Below the pieces are notes generated by a model, which ran no database searches, was not told the origin of the DNA, and saw only the letters and a list, made by a program, of their open reading frames with translations. A stretch of 45,607 nt of DNA from JAXGYV01 sp040772045 (GTDB lineage Bacteria > Actinomycetota > Thermoleophilia > UBA2241). The stretch spans positions 1 through 45,607 of the forward strand of contig JAXGYV010000014.1 of the NCBI GenBank assembly GCA_040772045.1. Direction: 5' to 3'. Numbering within the stretch: position 1 is the first letter of the stretch; each line of letters starts with the position of its first letter. The position numbers were made by a program, and so were the translations under genes. Below are positions 32,774 to 42,000 of the stretch, piece after piece.

Positions 32774-33955
32774 CTAGTTACACTCGTCTGGGCGCACGGC
32801 GCAGCGCTTGTAGATCTCGATCACGTCCTCGCGCGTCAGGCTGCGCGGGTTGTTTACGAGCAGGCGCGTTTGCCCCATGGCGCCGTCGGCGAGCTCCTCG
32901 ATGGCACTCTCCGGGATGTTCACATCGCTCAGGTACTGAGGGACCTCAAGGTCCTGGGCGAGCTGCTTGAGCGCCTCGACGGTCGCCTGCGCCGCCTCGC
33001 GTGGCGTGAGGCCGGCGACGTGCAGTCCCATCGCTTGGCCGATCTCCACGAACTTCTCGAGACAGCCGAGCATGTTGAACTCCATGACCCACGGCAGCAT
33101 GAGGGTGTTCGCGTCGCCGTGGGGAACGTGGAAGCGGCCGCCGATGGGGTACGAGAGGGCGTGCACGGCCGTCACACCGGCGTTGCCGAACGAGAGGCCG
33201 CCGTAGAGGGCGCCCAGCGCCATCTCATAGCGCGCCTGGACATTGGTGCCCTGATACACGGCGGTACGGATGCTCTTGGCGATCAGCCGGATGCCGTCGA
33301 GGGCGTACATGTCGGTGATCGGCGTGGCGTTCACGGATGTGAAGGCCTCGATGTTGTGGATGAGGGCGTCGAGGCCGGAAGCGGCCGACACCTTCGGCGG
33401 GCAGCTGATGGTGAGCAGCGGGTCCACCAGGGCGACGTTCGGCACCAGGTGCGGGCTGCTCACGCCCTGCTTCACATTGAGCTTCTCGTTGGCGAAGATA
33501 GCCACCTTGGTGACCTCTGATCCCGTCCCCGCGGTGGTGGGGATGGCGATCACCGGCAGGCCGGGCTTGGGGACCAGGTCGACGCCGACGAAGTCCTCTA
33601 CGCCCTTACCGGTACCGGGGAGGATGGCGACCATCTTGGCGGTGTCCATGGCGGAGCCGCCTCCGAAAGCGACGATGGCGTCGTAGCCGCCCTGTTCGCA
33701 GATGCCGGCTGCATCGAGCACACTGCGCATCGGCGGCTCAGGTACGCACTTGTCGTACACGCCCACCTGCAGACCAGCGTCGACGATCGGCTTCTGCACG
33801 CGGTCGACCATCCCGGCCGCGCTGACACCGGGATCGGTGACGATGAGGACCTTGCTGGCACCGAGCTTTTTGGCCTCGGCGCCGAGCTGTGCGACGCAGT
33901 TGGGTCCGGTGATGATGGTGCGTGGCGCGAGGAAGGTGCGCACGTTCATATCCAT
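32774..33955 (-). CDS. Iron-type alcohol dehydrogenase, probable 4-hydroxybutyrate dehydrogenase
   Basis: The product is 393 residues of the iron-containing alcohol dehydrogenase family (group III). The cofactor motif is AFGGGSAMDTAKMVA. IPTTAGTGSEVTK follows. The metal ligands come from GLDALIHNIEAF (D, H), VHALSYPIGG (H) and FHVPHGDAN (H). GGGAGG lies 11 bases before ATG 33955. It is the last gene of the operon with 4-hydroxybutyryl-CoA dehydratase and a CoA-transferase, so interconversion of 4-hydroxybutyrate and succinate semialdehyde is the likely reaction. Family membership alone would not fix the substrate. Confidence 0.88.
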   Translation of the reverse strand: MDMNVRTFLAPRTIITGPNCVAQLGAEAKKLGASKVLIVTDPGVSAAGMVDRVQKPIVDAGLQVGVYDKCVPEPPMRSVLDAAGICEQGGYDAIVAFGGGSAMDTAKMVAILPGTGKGVEDFVGVDLVPKPGLPVIAIPTTAGTGSEVTKVAIFANEKLNVKQGVSSPHLVPNVALVDPLLTISCPPKVSAASGLDALIHNIEAFTSVNATPITDMYALDGIRLIAKSIRTAVYQGTNVQARYEMALGALYGGLSFGNAGVTAVHALSYPIGGRFHVPHGDANTLMLPWVMEFNMLGCLEKFVEIGQAMGLHVAGLTPREAAQATVEALKQLAQDLEVPQYLSDVNIPESAIEELADGAMGQTRLLVNNPRSLTREDVIEIYKRCAVRPDECN

Positions 33956-34044
33956 TCTGACATTGCCTCCCTTTGGTTAGCTCGTGGGCGCCGACGTGGC
34001 GCCTCTTCCCTGGACGACGTGGAATACGACAGGCGGTGTGCGAG

Positions 34045-35394
34045 TCACGGTTTGTCCTTCAGAGCTGCGCGCCGGCGGGCTTGAAACCCGCAGAACAGGC
34101 CCTCGCCCTTGAGGCTCTTGCAGTCCTCGATGATCTGGTCGCGGAAGGCCGGATCCGCGATGTCGAGGAGCAGGTGGGCTCGCTCGCTCAGCGTCTTACC
34201 TCGCAGGTGTGCGACGCCGTGTTCGGTTACAACGTAGTCGACGTCGGCGCGCATGGTGGTGATTGCGGCGCCGTCGGCGACCTTGGCTACTATGCGCGAG
34301 ACCGTGCCCTTCTTAGCGGTCGAGGGCAAAGCGATGATCGCCTTGCCGCCCTTGCTCCGTGCCGCGCCGCGTACGAAGTCGACCTGACCGCCGATCCCCG
34401 TGAATTGCATGGGGCCCATGGTATCGGCCACAACTTGGCCCATGAGGTCGACCTGCAGCGCGGAGTTAATGGACACCATGTTGTCGATCTGGCCGATGAC
34501 GTAGGGGTCGTTGGTATAGCTCACCGGGAACATGTTGACCATGGGGTTGTCGTCGACGAAGTCGTACAGCCGCCGGGTGCCCATGAGGAAGGTGGCGACC
34601 ATCTTGTCGCGATGGATGTTCTTGCGCGCGTTGGTGACCACGCCCTCGTTGGAGAGATCGACGACGCCCTCGCTGAACATCTCGGTATGGATGCCGAGAT
34701 CGTTTTTCTCGTGCAGGAACAGCAGCACGGCGTCGGGAATGCCGCCGATGCCCAACTGCAGACAGGCGCCGTCGTCGACGAGCCCGGCGATATGGCGGCC
34801 GATGGCCTCTTCCACCGGACCGATCTTGGGTGGCTGGAGCTCGATGATCGGCTGCTCGCTCTCGACGATGTAGTCGAGCTTGCTGATGTGGATGAACGAG
34901 TCGCCGTGAGTGCGCGGCATGTTGGGGTTCACCTGGGCGATGACCGTCTTGGCGACCGACGCCGCCGGCTTGGTGTAGTCAACCGAGATACCGAAGGAAC
35001 AGAAGCCGTGCTTGTCGGGCGGCGAGAGATGGACCAGGACCACGTCTGGCGGCAGGTAGCCCTTGAGGAAGAGATCGGGGATCTCGTGGAAGAAGGTGGG
35101 TGTGTAGTCGCCGCGGCCAGCGTAGACGGCGTCGCGCGTGGTGGGCCCCACGAACACCGAGTTGTGGTAGAAGCTGTCCGCGTACTCGGGCTTGGCGTAC
35201 TCGCCCTTGCCCATGGCGACCATATGGACGATCTCCACGCTCTGCAGTTCGGGCGCGCGGGTCACCAGCGCGTCGACCAGATCGAGCGGCTCGCCGCTGG
35301 CGTGGGCGAATACCACGCGGTCGCCCGACTTGACCACTTTGAGGGCCTCGGCCGCGGAGACCACCTTCTTCCTGTACTCGTCGGTCCAATCCAT
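34045..35394 (-). CDS. 4-hydroxybutyrate CoA-transferase (acetyl-CoA hydrolase/transferase family)
   Basis: The product is 449 residues from ATG 35394 (MDWTDEYRKK). Upstream ATGs at 35403 and 35406 would overlap the preceding gene. The family I CoA-transferase features are GDRVVFAHASGEP, HLSPPDKHGFCSFGISVDYT, the oxyanion loop LGIGGIPDAVLLFL and the catalytic Glu region GIHTEMFSEGVVDL. The C-terminal half has FTGIGGQVDFVRGAARSKGG. It would move CoA from acetyl-CoA or butyryl-CoA to 4-hydroxybutyrate, feeding the dehydratase encoded upstream. An 89-base gap separates it from the dehydrogenase gene. Confidence 0.9.
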   Translation of the reverse strand: MDWTDEYRKKVVSAAEALKVVKSGDRVVFAHASGEPLDLVDALVTRAPELQSVEIVHMVAMGKGEYAKPEYADSFYHNSVFVGPTTRDAVYAGRGDYTPTFFHEIPDLFLKGYLPPDVVLVHLSPPDKHGFCSFGISVDYTKPAASVAKTVIAQVNPNMPRTHGDSFIHISKLDYIVESEQPIIELQPPKIGPVEEAIGRHIAGLVDDGACLQLGIGGIPDAVLLFLHEKNDLGIHTEMFSEGVVDLSNEGVVTNARKNIHRDKMVATFLMGTRRLYDFVDDNPMVNMFPVSYTNDPYVIGQIDNMVSINSALQVDLMGQVVADTMGPMQFTGIGGQVDFVRGAARSKGGKAIIALPSTAKKGTVSRIVAKVADGAAITTMRADVDYVVTEHGVAHLRGKTLSERAHLLLDIADPAFRDQIIEDCKSLKGEGLFCGFQARRRAALKDKP

Positions 35395-35402
35395 ATGGGT
35401 CA

Positions 35403-35720
35403 TCATCCTTTCGCTGTTCCGCGGCACGCGCGCAGCCGCTCCATAACGGTGACGGAGATACGAGGTGCGGTGGCCGGCCGGCCGTCGACGTATTCGCCGG
35501 CGACCACGACCGCCGCGCGATCGTCGATGCGAAGTTGATGCTGGGAGGCGCAGGCGCGCTGGCAGCCGGAGATGAACAGCGTCGCCTCGGCTCGCTCGTT
35601 CGAATCGAGCTGGTTGCGAACCTCGTCAGCGACCGCGATACGGTCGATAGAGGGGTTACAGCCGCCGCAGAAGCGAACCTCAAGGTTCTGCGGCCGTCTG
35701 TCGCGAGCGTCTCTGCCCAT
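35403..35720 (-). CDS. Small Cys-rich protein of the 4-hydroxybutyrate operon
   Basis: The product is 105 residues. The core holds two conserved-looking cysteine motifs: RFCGGCNPSIDR (CxxC) and FISGCQRACAS (CxxxC). An ADEVRNQLDS helix lies between them, and a DDRAAVVVAGEYVDG strand and turn follow. Four Cys in this spacing could bind an Fe-S cluster or zinc, or act in redox. It has no recognised function. It lies 33 bases after the dehydratase gene and its stop abuts the CoA-transferase start, so it is co-expressed with the pathway. I infer an accessory or cluster-related role for the [4Fe-4S] dehydratase, without direct evidence. Confidence 0.7.
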   Translation of the reverse strand: MGRDARDRRPQNLEVRFCGGCNPSIDRIAVADEVRNQLDSNERAEATLFISGCQRACASQHQLRIDDRAAVVVAGEYVDGRPATAPRISVTVMERLRACRGTAKG

Positions 35721-35753
35721 GATTCGGTTGGCGGATCTCCGTGTGCCAGTGGC

Positions 35754-37256
35754 CTAGGGCCGCACCGCGGCGACGTCACGCTGGCCGGGGCAGCTCTGTG
35801 GCAGCTCTTTCCCTACACCGGCCAACACCTTGGCGAGCTCCTTCTTGTGGTTGAGGTTGCTCTGGCGGGCGATCATCACCCGTTGCGCTTGGGGCGAGCC
35901 GGCGCCGTGCAGGCTCTCGGTGCGGTAGCCCACCGCTGCAGTGCCGAGCGTGAGGTTCTCGATGAGCCGCAGCACGCGCATACGATCCATGGTGGGCACG
36001 TCGCACTGCCCGGCGAAGTACTTGCGCACGATGGGGCCGATCTTCTCGTCGGTGAAATCGGATTCCGAGGGCATGGTGACCATGAGCCCGCCGGCGATAT
36101 CTTCGGCCAGCCGCGTGATCTCGTAGGGGAAGCGCGTGATGTTCTGTTTGCAGACGTTGCTCAGCAGCAGGTCGCTCTGGTAGTTGCCAGCAGCTGTCTT
36201 GAAGCCCATGGCGGAGCAGGCGACACCGCAGGAGAAGAGGGTCTCGTTGAGATGGTTCATCTCCACGAGCTTGTCTTTGATGTGGCTGGCCTTGGCGACG
36301 CCGTTGTAGTCGGCGGCCAGGGCGGCGGCGCCGATGAGCACGTCGCCTACGCCGACCTTGCAGCCGCCGTAGCTCTGGCGATGGTAGCCCGCGAAACGTT
36401 CCACCAGGGCGCCGCTGAACTCGATCTCGCCAGCCATGTAGACGCGATCCCAGGGGACGAACACGTTGTCGAAGACCATCAGCGCTTCCTGGCCGCCGAA
36501 ACGCTTGTTGCCGACGTCGAGCTCGGTACCCTCGAGCTTGCGCGTGTCGCAACTCTGGCGCCCGTAGATGTAGGTGATGCCGGGTGCATTGGCCGGCGTG
36601 CTGAAGCACACGGCGTAATCCTCGTCGCCCTCGCGCATGGCCACGGTGGGCATGATGAGCGCCTCGTGTGAGTTGCAGGCACCGGTCTGGTGGGCCTTGG
36701 CACCTCGCACCACGATGCCGTCGGCGCGGCGCTCGACGATGTGCACGTACAGGTCGGGGTCAGATTGCTGATGAGGTGGTAGGCCGCGGTCGCCCTTGGG
36801 GTCGGTCATGGCGCCGTCGACGGTCAGATCGTTGTTCTGGATGTACTCGACGTAGGAGCGAAAGCGCTGGTAGTAGTCGGTGCCCTTCGCTTGGTCGATC
36901 TCGTAGGTTACCGAGTAGACGGCGTTCAGGGCATCCATGCCGACGCAGCGCTGGAAGCACGAGCCGGTCTTCTGGCCCAGCAAGCGCTGCATCTGGACTT
37001 TTTTGATGAGGTCCTCGGGGGACTGGTGGATGTGCGCGAACCGGTTGATCTTCTTGCCGGTCAGGTGGCTGGTGGCCAGCATGAGGTCTTGGTACTCGGG
37101 CTGTGCCGCGAGCTCGTACGTCATCGCCAGGCAGTTGAGGCTTGGCCTGATGATGGGGTGATTGGTGTAGTCCTCGACCTTCTTGCCGAAGATGTAGATC
37201 TCCAAGCCGAGGTCGGCGATGCTTTGGATGTACTCCTCGGGAGTCTTAAGCGCCAT
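35754..37256 (-). CDS. abfD: 4-hydroxybutyryl-CoA dehydratase
   Basis: The product is 500 residues, close to AbfD of Clostridium aminobutyricum. The ligands of the unusual [4Fe-4S] cluster are all present: C100 and C104 in TGSCFQRCVGMDALN, and H292 and C299 in GYHRQSYGGCKVG. The acyl-CoA dehydrogenase-like fold and FAD-site motifs (RGAKAHQTGACNSHE, VFDNVFVPWDRVYM) are intact. The enzyme dehydrates 4-hydroxybutyryl-CoA to crotonyl-CoA by a radical mechanism and is oxygen-sensitive. It is the first gene of a minus-strand operon with the Cys-rich protein, CoA-transferase and dehydrogenase. GAGGAG precedes ATG 37256. Confidence 0.95.
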   Translation of the reverse strand: MALKTPEEYIQSIADLGLEIYIFGKKVEDYTNHPIIRPSLNCLAMTYELAAQPEYQDLMLATSHLTGKKINRFAHIHQSPEDLIKKVQMQRLLGQKTGSCFQRCVGMDALNAVYSVTYEIDQAKGTDYYQRFRSYVEYIQNNDLTVDGAMTDPKGDRGLPPHQQSDPDLYVHIVERRADGIVVRGAKAHQTGACNSHEALIMPTVAMREGDEDYAVCFSTPANAPGITYIYGRQSCDTRKLEGTELDVGNKRFGGQEALMVFDNVFVPWDRVYMAGEIEFSGALVERFAGYHRQSYGGCKVGVGDVLIGAAALAADYNGVAKASHIKDKLVEMNHLNETLFSCGVACSAMGFKTAAGNYQSDLLLSNVCKQNITRFPYEITRLAEDIAGGLMVTMPSESDFTDEKIGPIVRKYFAGQCDVPTMDRMRVLRLIENLTLGTAAVGYRTESLHGAGSPQAQRVMIARQSNLNHKKELAKVLAGVGKELPQSCPGQRDVAAVRP

Positions 37257-37446
37257 GCCGTTCTCTCCTCACTTCGCACGCCGCGCGAGTTCTGCCGGCT
37301 CGCGCACGGGGTTGTACAAGTGGTCTAGACGCCCTACGACGGACGCCGAAGAGGGGGCGCAATGCCGCAACTGAAACGTCCTGGCGGGCCCAGCATCTAG
37401 ATTACAGGACTGAACGAGCGCTCGCACCACGGAGCGTTGTCCTCCT

Positions 37447-37475
37447 GGAACCGGTGTTCCACGGTACTTGTACCG
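37447..37475. promoter_or_regulatory. Cluster of dyads upstream of the abfD operon
   Basis: In the 37257-37526 gap two short palindromes lie side by side: GGAAC-CGGT-GTTCC (37447-37460) and CGGTAC-TT-GTACCG (37462-37475). A further TTGTACAA sits at 37312-37319, closer to abfD. They could be operators for a pathway regulator. No confident promoter is seen. Confidence 0.35.
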
Positions 37476-37526
37476 CATGTCCAGGTAGCATGGCGGGCTG
37501 TACCGGCCGTGCGCGAAGGGAGGGGT

Positions 37527-37554
37527 GGCGCGACGGGCGACCGCCCGTCGCGCC
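37527..37554 (-). terminator. Hairpin after the GAPDH-family gene
   Basis: GGCGCGACGGGC and GCCCGTCGCGCC form a perfect 12-bp stem (37527-37554) with a four-base loop, 11 bases past the GAPDH stop on the minus strand. No U-tract follows. It separates this gene from the abfD operon. Confidence 0.6.
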
Positions 37555-37565
37555 GTTACGCATGG

Positions 37566-38801
37566 TTACATGCTCTTTGCCACGTGCTCGGTTAGCTCGC
37601 CCAGGCGGTAGGTGTAGCTACCCATCTCGTTGTCGTACCAGCCGAAGATCTTGACGTGCGTGAGGGGCACGCGGACCGTCTGCGGCTGGGCGGTTGCTCC
37701 CGGCGTCTGCGCGGGAAGCTGCAAATCTACGAAACCGGTGCGCGTGTGCGTCTCTACGCCCTCGATGACCACGGCGGCGTTCTCGCCCAGCATATCGGTG
37801 GACACGTTCTGCTCATCGCTGTACTTGAGGAGCCCGCGTGCCTCGCCCTCAGCGGCCTCGCGGTAGATCGCGTTGATGGCGTCGCGACTCAGGGACACGC
37901 TGCCGTCGGGCATGGCCTCGGTCTGGAAGGTGACGTTTAGGATGATCAGGCTGACGGTCGTGGTGGGGATGCGCACGGAGTCGGCCATGAAGCCGATGCG
38001 TGCGATCTCGGGCATGACCTGTTCGAGGGCAGCGGCAGCGTTGGTGGACGTGATGATCACGTTGCCGAGGGCTCCGCGCTTCTTGCGCAGGTCCGTGGCG
38101 CCGCTGCCGGGGACGGCGTCCAGCAGCGGCTGCGAGTTGGTGACCGCGTGCACCGTGCTCATGCCGGCGGTGATCATGTGGCGGGTGAGGTCGCGGTCGA
38201 GCAGCGGACGCATCATGTGGGCGAGCGCCGTAGTAGTACAGGACGCCGCCGAGACCAGCTTGTGAGTACCGGGCTCAAACTGGTACTGATTGATCCCGTT
38301 GATGAACATCGCGGTGTCGTCCGGCAGTGGAGCGCCTTTCTGCTTGCTCTTGAAGGCGGAGCTCTGGACGACGATGCGCGCTCCGGCGGCGAGGTGACCG
38401 CGGAGCGTTCCCTTGCTGCCGTCTGCTTCGGCGTACGGGTCGCGGAACTTGCCCGTGCACTCGACGACGAGCGAGACACCGTGTTCTCTCCAGGGGATAC
38501 TACTCGGGTTGCGCGCCTCGCGCAGCACGACGATCTGCTTGCCATACGCGCTGATGATGCCCTGCTCCTCGTCCACGACCTGGATATCGCGGACGCCACC
38601 CTGCCCGTAGAGGAAGCGGTGGAGTGGGCCGTAGGTGCTGTCTTTGGAGATGTACTGAGCGATCGACTCGAGCGATGTTCCCACCGTTCGGCCGACGTTG
38701 ACCACGATGCGGTCGAACTCCTTTCGCCCCAGGTGGTACCAGAGCGTCAGCTTGCCGATACGGCCTAGCCCGTTGATGCCCAGCGTGCGTTGCGCGCTCA
38801 T
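37566..38801 (-). CDS. Glyceraldehyde-3-phosphate dehydrogenase family protein, divergent and long
   Basis: The product is 411 residues from ATG 38801, with GGGAGGAG upstream. Canonical GAPDH has about 335. The Rossmann start GINGLGRIGK, the active-site ASCTTTALAH (Cys188; canonical is about 150 and reads SCTTN), STVHAVTNSQPLLDAV (catalytic His) and WYDNEMGSYTYRLGEL at the C-terminus identify the family. The strand-2 Asp that usually binds NAD ribose is replaced (IVVNVGRTVG), and about 40 extra residues precede the Cys. Cofactor and substrate may therefore differ from glycolytic GAPDH. It lies downstream of the PPDK-like gene on the same strand. Confidence 0.85.
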   Translation of the reverse strand: MSAQRTLGINGLGRIGKLTLWYHLGRKEFDRIVVNVGRTVGTSLESIAQYISKDSTYGPLHRFLYGQGGVRDIQVVDEEQGIISAYGKQIVVLREARNPSSIPWREHGVSLVVECTGKFRDPYAEADGSKGTLRGHLAAGARIVVQSSAFKSKQKGAPLPDDTAMFINGINQYQFEPGTHKLVSAASCTTTALAHMMRPLLDRDLTRHMITAGMSTVHAVTNSQPLLDAVPGSGATDLRKKRGALGNVIITSTNAAAALEQVMPEIARIGFMADSVRIPTTTVSLIILNVTFQTEAMPDGSVSLSRDAINAIYREAAEGEARGLLKYSDEQNVSTDMLGENAAVVIEGVETHTRTGFVDLQLPAQTPGATAQPQTVRVPLTHVKIFGWYDNEMGSYTYRLGELTEHVAKSM

Positions 38802-39042
38802 CGCCTGCGATCTCCTCCCGTGTAGACACCCGGCCTCACGTGGCCTCTCTTCCTCTCGAGAACTGGGCGAACTCGCCGAGATGGCGGCGCTGCGCCGGCC
38901 GTGACGACGGTCGCTCCCAGGTATGACCTCGTCCGTAGGGCATGGTAGCTGGGCGCGTCGTTCAGAACAACGCGGGCTCGCGTGCGGCCGGCCAGAACGC
39001 GGCGGCCGATGTACTCCATCTCGTCCAGTGTGGCGAGTCCTC

Positions 39043-42000
39043 TCAGGATGCGTCGTGTATGGTCGGTTGCGCCAAGATGGGGATGCGCCCCAGGAAGATG
39101 TTACCCGTGCGGCCATCGATGGAGAGCCAGTCGCCGGCGCGCAGCTCGTTTCCCGCGAGCCGCGCGATCCCCTGGCTCTCGATGACCTCGAGATCGACGC
39201 ACTCCACCACCGCGGTCTTGCCCAGGCGCTTGGCGGTCACGGCGGCGTGCGATGTCGATCCGCCGCGGGCCGTGAGGATCGCCTCGACCCGGGCGATGAG
39301 GGCGATGTCCTCCGGCACGGTGTCGGGGCGCAAGAGCACCACGGGCTCGTTGGGCATCTCGGCCAGCAACCGATCGATCTGCTCCGCACTGACTGCCACG
39401 CGGCCGGAGTATGCCCCGCCAGCTACGCCCATCCCCATCGCCACGGGCACGCCGTAGTTGGGCGACGACGTATCGAAGTACGCCGCGTCCTTCGGCTGTT
39501 CCTGGACGACGGCGCGTTTCTGGAGCACGTAGAGGTCCTCGGCGAGCGGCGACTCGAATGTGAACTCGATCTCCTGCGGGTCGAACTCGCGCTCGCCGAC
39601 CAAATCGCGCGCCACCGAGAGCAGTTCCCAGTAGACCTCCGGGAAGTCCCGCTCCAGCGAGTGTTCCGTGCCGCGGTACATGCGGCTGCCCGTCCGCTGC
39701 GCCTCGGAAATAGGCAGCGGGAAGACGAGTCCGCCGACCACATCGTCGCCCTGGCTCTGCACGGCGAAGTCGCCGAACAGGCGTACCTGGCGGCTGTACG
39801 GCTCGAGCGGGTTCTGCGTGAAGGTGACGCCGGAGCCCGACTCGCGACTCAGGTTGCCGAAGATCATCCGCTGGACGACCACCGCGGTGCCCCACTCCTC
39901 CGCCACACCGAGATAGCGGCGGTAGATGCGTGCGTGTGATGAGTCCCACGAATCGAGGACCTTGAGCACGCAGGCCACCACTTGCCGGAAGGGGTCGTCG
40001 ACGAAGACGACGCCCCCTTCGCGAGCTCGCTCTTTGTACGTGTAGGCGATCTCGCGCATGTGCTGAGGCGAGAAATCGAGCTTGCGTTCTACCCCATAGC
40101 GACTCTTGAACTCGTTCATGATGGCGTCGAAGAAGTCGCGGTCGATGCCTGCCGACATGGCCCACGATTGGAGTAACCGGCGGTAAGCGTCCCAGGCGGC
40201 CCACGCGAACTGCGGCTGCCTCGCCAATGCTTCGGTGATCTCGTCGTTGAGGCCGACGTTGACGAAAGTGGTCATGAGTCCAGGCATAGAGATAGCCGCC
40301 CCGGAGCGGATGGAGAGCAGCAAGGCCCGCGTGGGGTCGCCTAAGCGCAGGCCGGTCTGCCGCTCCAGCTGGCACAGCGCCCGGCGGATCCGCGCAATGG
40401 TGTCGTCGTACAGAGGGCGGTACGACATAGCCGGCCTGGCGTCGAACAGCTCCGTCGTGAGGATGAATCCCTGAGGGACTCTGTGCCCGTACAGCGCCAT
40501 TTGCTTGAGGCCCAGGCCCTTGAAGCCGAGCGTCATCTGGTCGTCTGTGTTCGGCTTCGGTTTGTGGATCGGCGAGACCAGGCGTTCCGGATCGTAGTTC
40601 ATCATCCGGGTGAGCGCCTGATTGTTGAGGCGTCCGTTGAGCATGGAGATCTGGCGCAGTGCGGCGGCCACGTACCGGTCCAGCGCCTGCATGCCGAGAG
40701 CCGACACGAGCACCTCGCGCAGGACCATCTCCGCGACCGCGTCGACCGACATGCCGCGCTGGTCACACTGCCGTGTGTCGTGGGTGAGCACCGTGTGCAG
40801 GATCTGGTCGTGGCTGAGGATCGAGCTGGTGGAGAGCTCGGTGACGCTGTGCACCAGGAACTGGAACACGTTCTGATACTGGTGGAAGGTGAAGTTGTGG
40901 CTGCTGAAGCTCGCCTGCAGGAGACGCAAGTTGGCATTTAAAGCGCGGGAGTCGACTCCGTCGATGCCCAGCGCCCGCTCGAAGCGCTGGAGGGCGGTCG
41001 CCATACGGCGCAGAGAGTCTCGCGTCACGTAGGGCTCGATGCCCTCGGCGGCGAGGTCGTCGAACAGTCGGCCGACCAGGTTCTCCACGCGGAAGGAGAG
41101 CCCGAGGGCATCGAACTTCGGTTCGCTGTAATTGCCGTAGATGGACGGGATGCCGGCGGCGATGTGCCGTTTCTGGTAGATGTTCTCGGTGGCCGCCGCT
41201 GGGGTGGGGTCGAGGATGATCGCCTGGAGCTCTTCGAGCACGGCGAGGGCGGCATCCAGGAGGCGGTCTCGAGTCTCCGGTTTGGGGTATGTCCGCCAGC
41301 TAGCGAGGGCGCGCTGGAACCTCCGTGCGGTCTTCGTGTTGAGCCGCAGGTGCTTGCTCACAGCCTCGCTGACCTCGACGGTGGAGAGCGAGTACTTGTG
41401 CGCGAGTAGCTGGTGGGTACGGACCATGAGGGCGACGCGCCGCCGGTCGATCGCGCTGCCCGCTCCGTCGTCGGCGGGCAGCTCGCCGAGGCGGGTGGTG
41501 AGCGCGTCGGGATGGAGATTGAGCACCTGGTTGATGAACACGCCGTCTTGCTCCGCGCCAAGCTGCGTGCGCATCGCGAGGAGCACGCGATGGGGTCCCT
41601 GGGCCCAATCCAGCTCCTCGCACACCGCGGCCAGCGTGTTCGCCGAGAGGAAGGGTTCGAGTCCCGAGGGGTCGAGGGTCATCCAGTACTGCAAGATGGC
41701 ACGGCTGAACGCTACGAGGCGGTTCGACGACTCCGTGTGGGACTGCTTGCGCAGGAAGTGCATGAGGGTGTCGCGCCGTGCGCAGATCTCGTCGATCTCC
41801 GTGGAGACGGCGCGTAGCTCACCCTCCGCACCGACTTCGTTGAAGTAGACGGGCAGTGTACGCAGCAGCTGTTTGACCACGAAGTAGATAGGGCGGATGT
41901 CGGCGTTCAGAAACCGAGTGACATCGCGCTGGAAGAGGTCGGTGTCGGCGATGTACACGCCGCCCAGTCGCAGCTGGACGTTGAGGGCGGCCGCCAGTCG

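Noticed and set aside
33973..35538. 521-codon plus-strand frame opposite the CoA-transferase gene
   Set aside because: Antisense shadow of a gene with complete family motifs; composition is non-protein-like.
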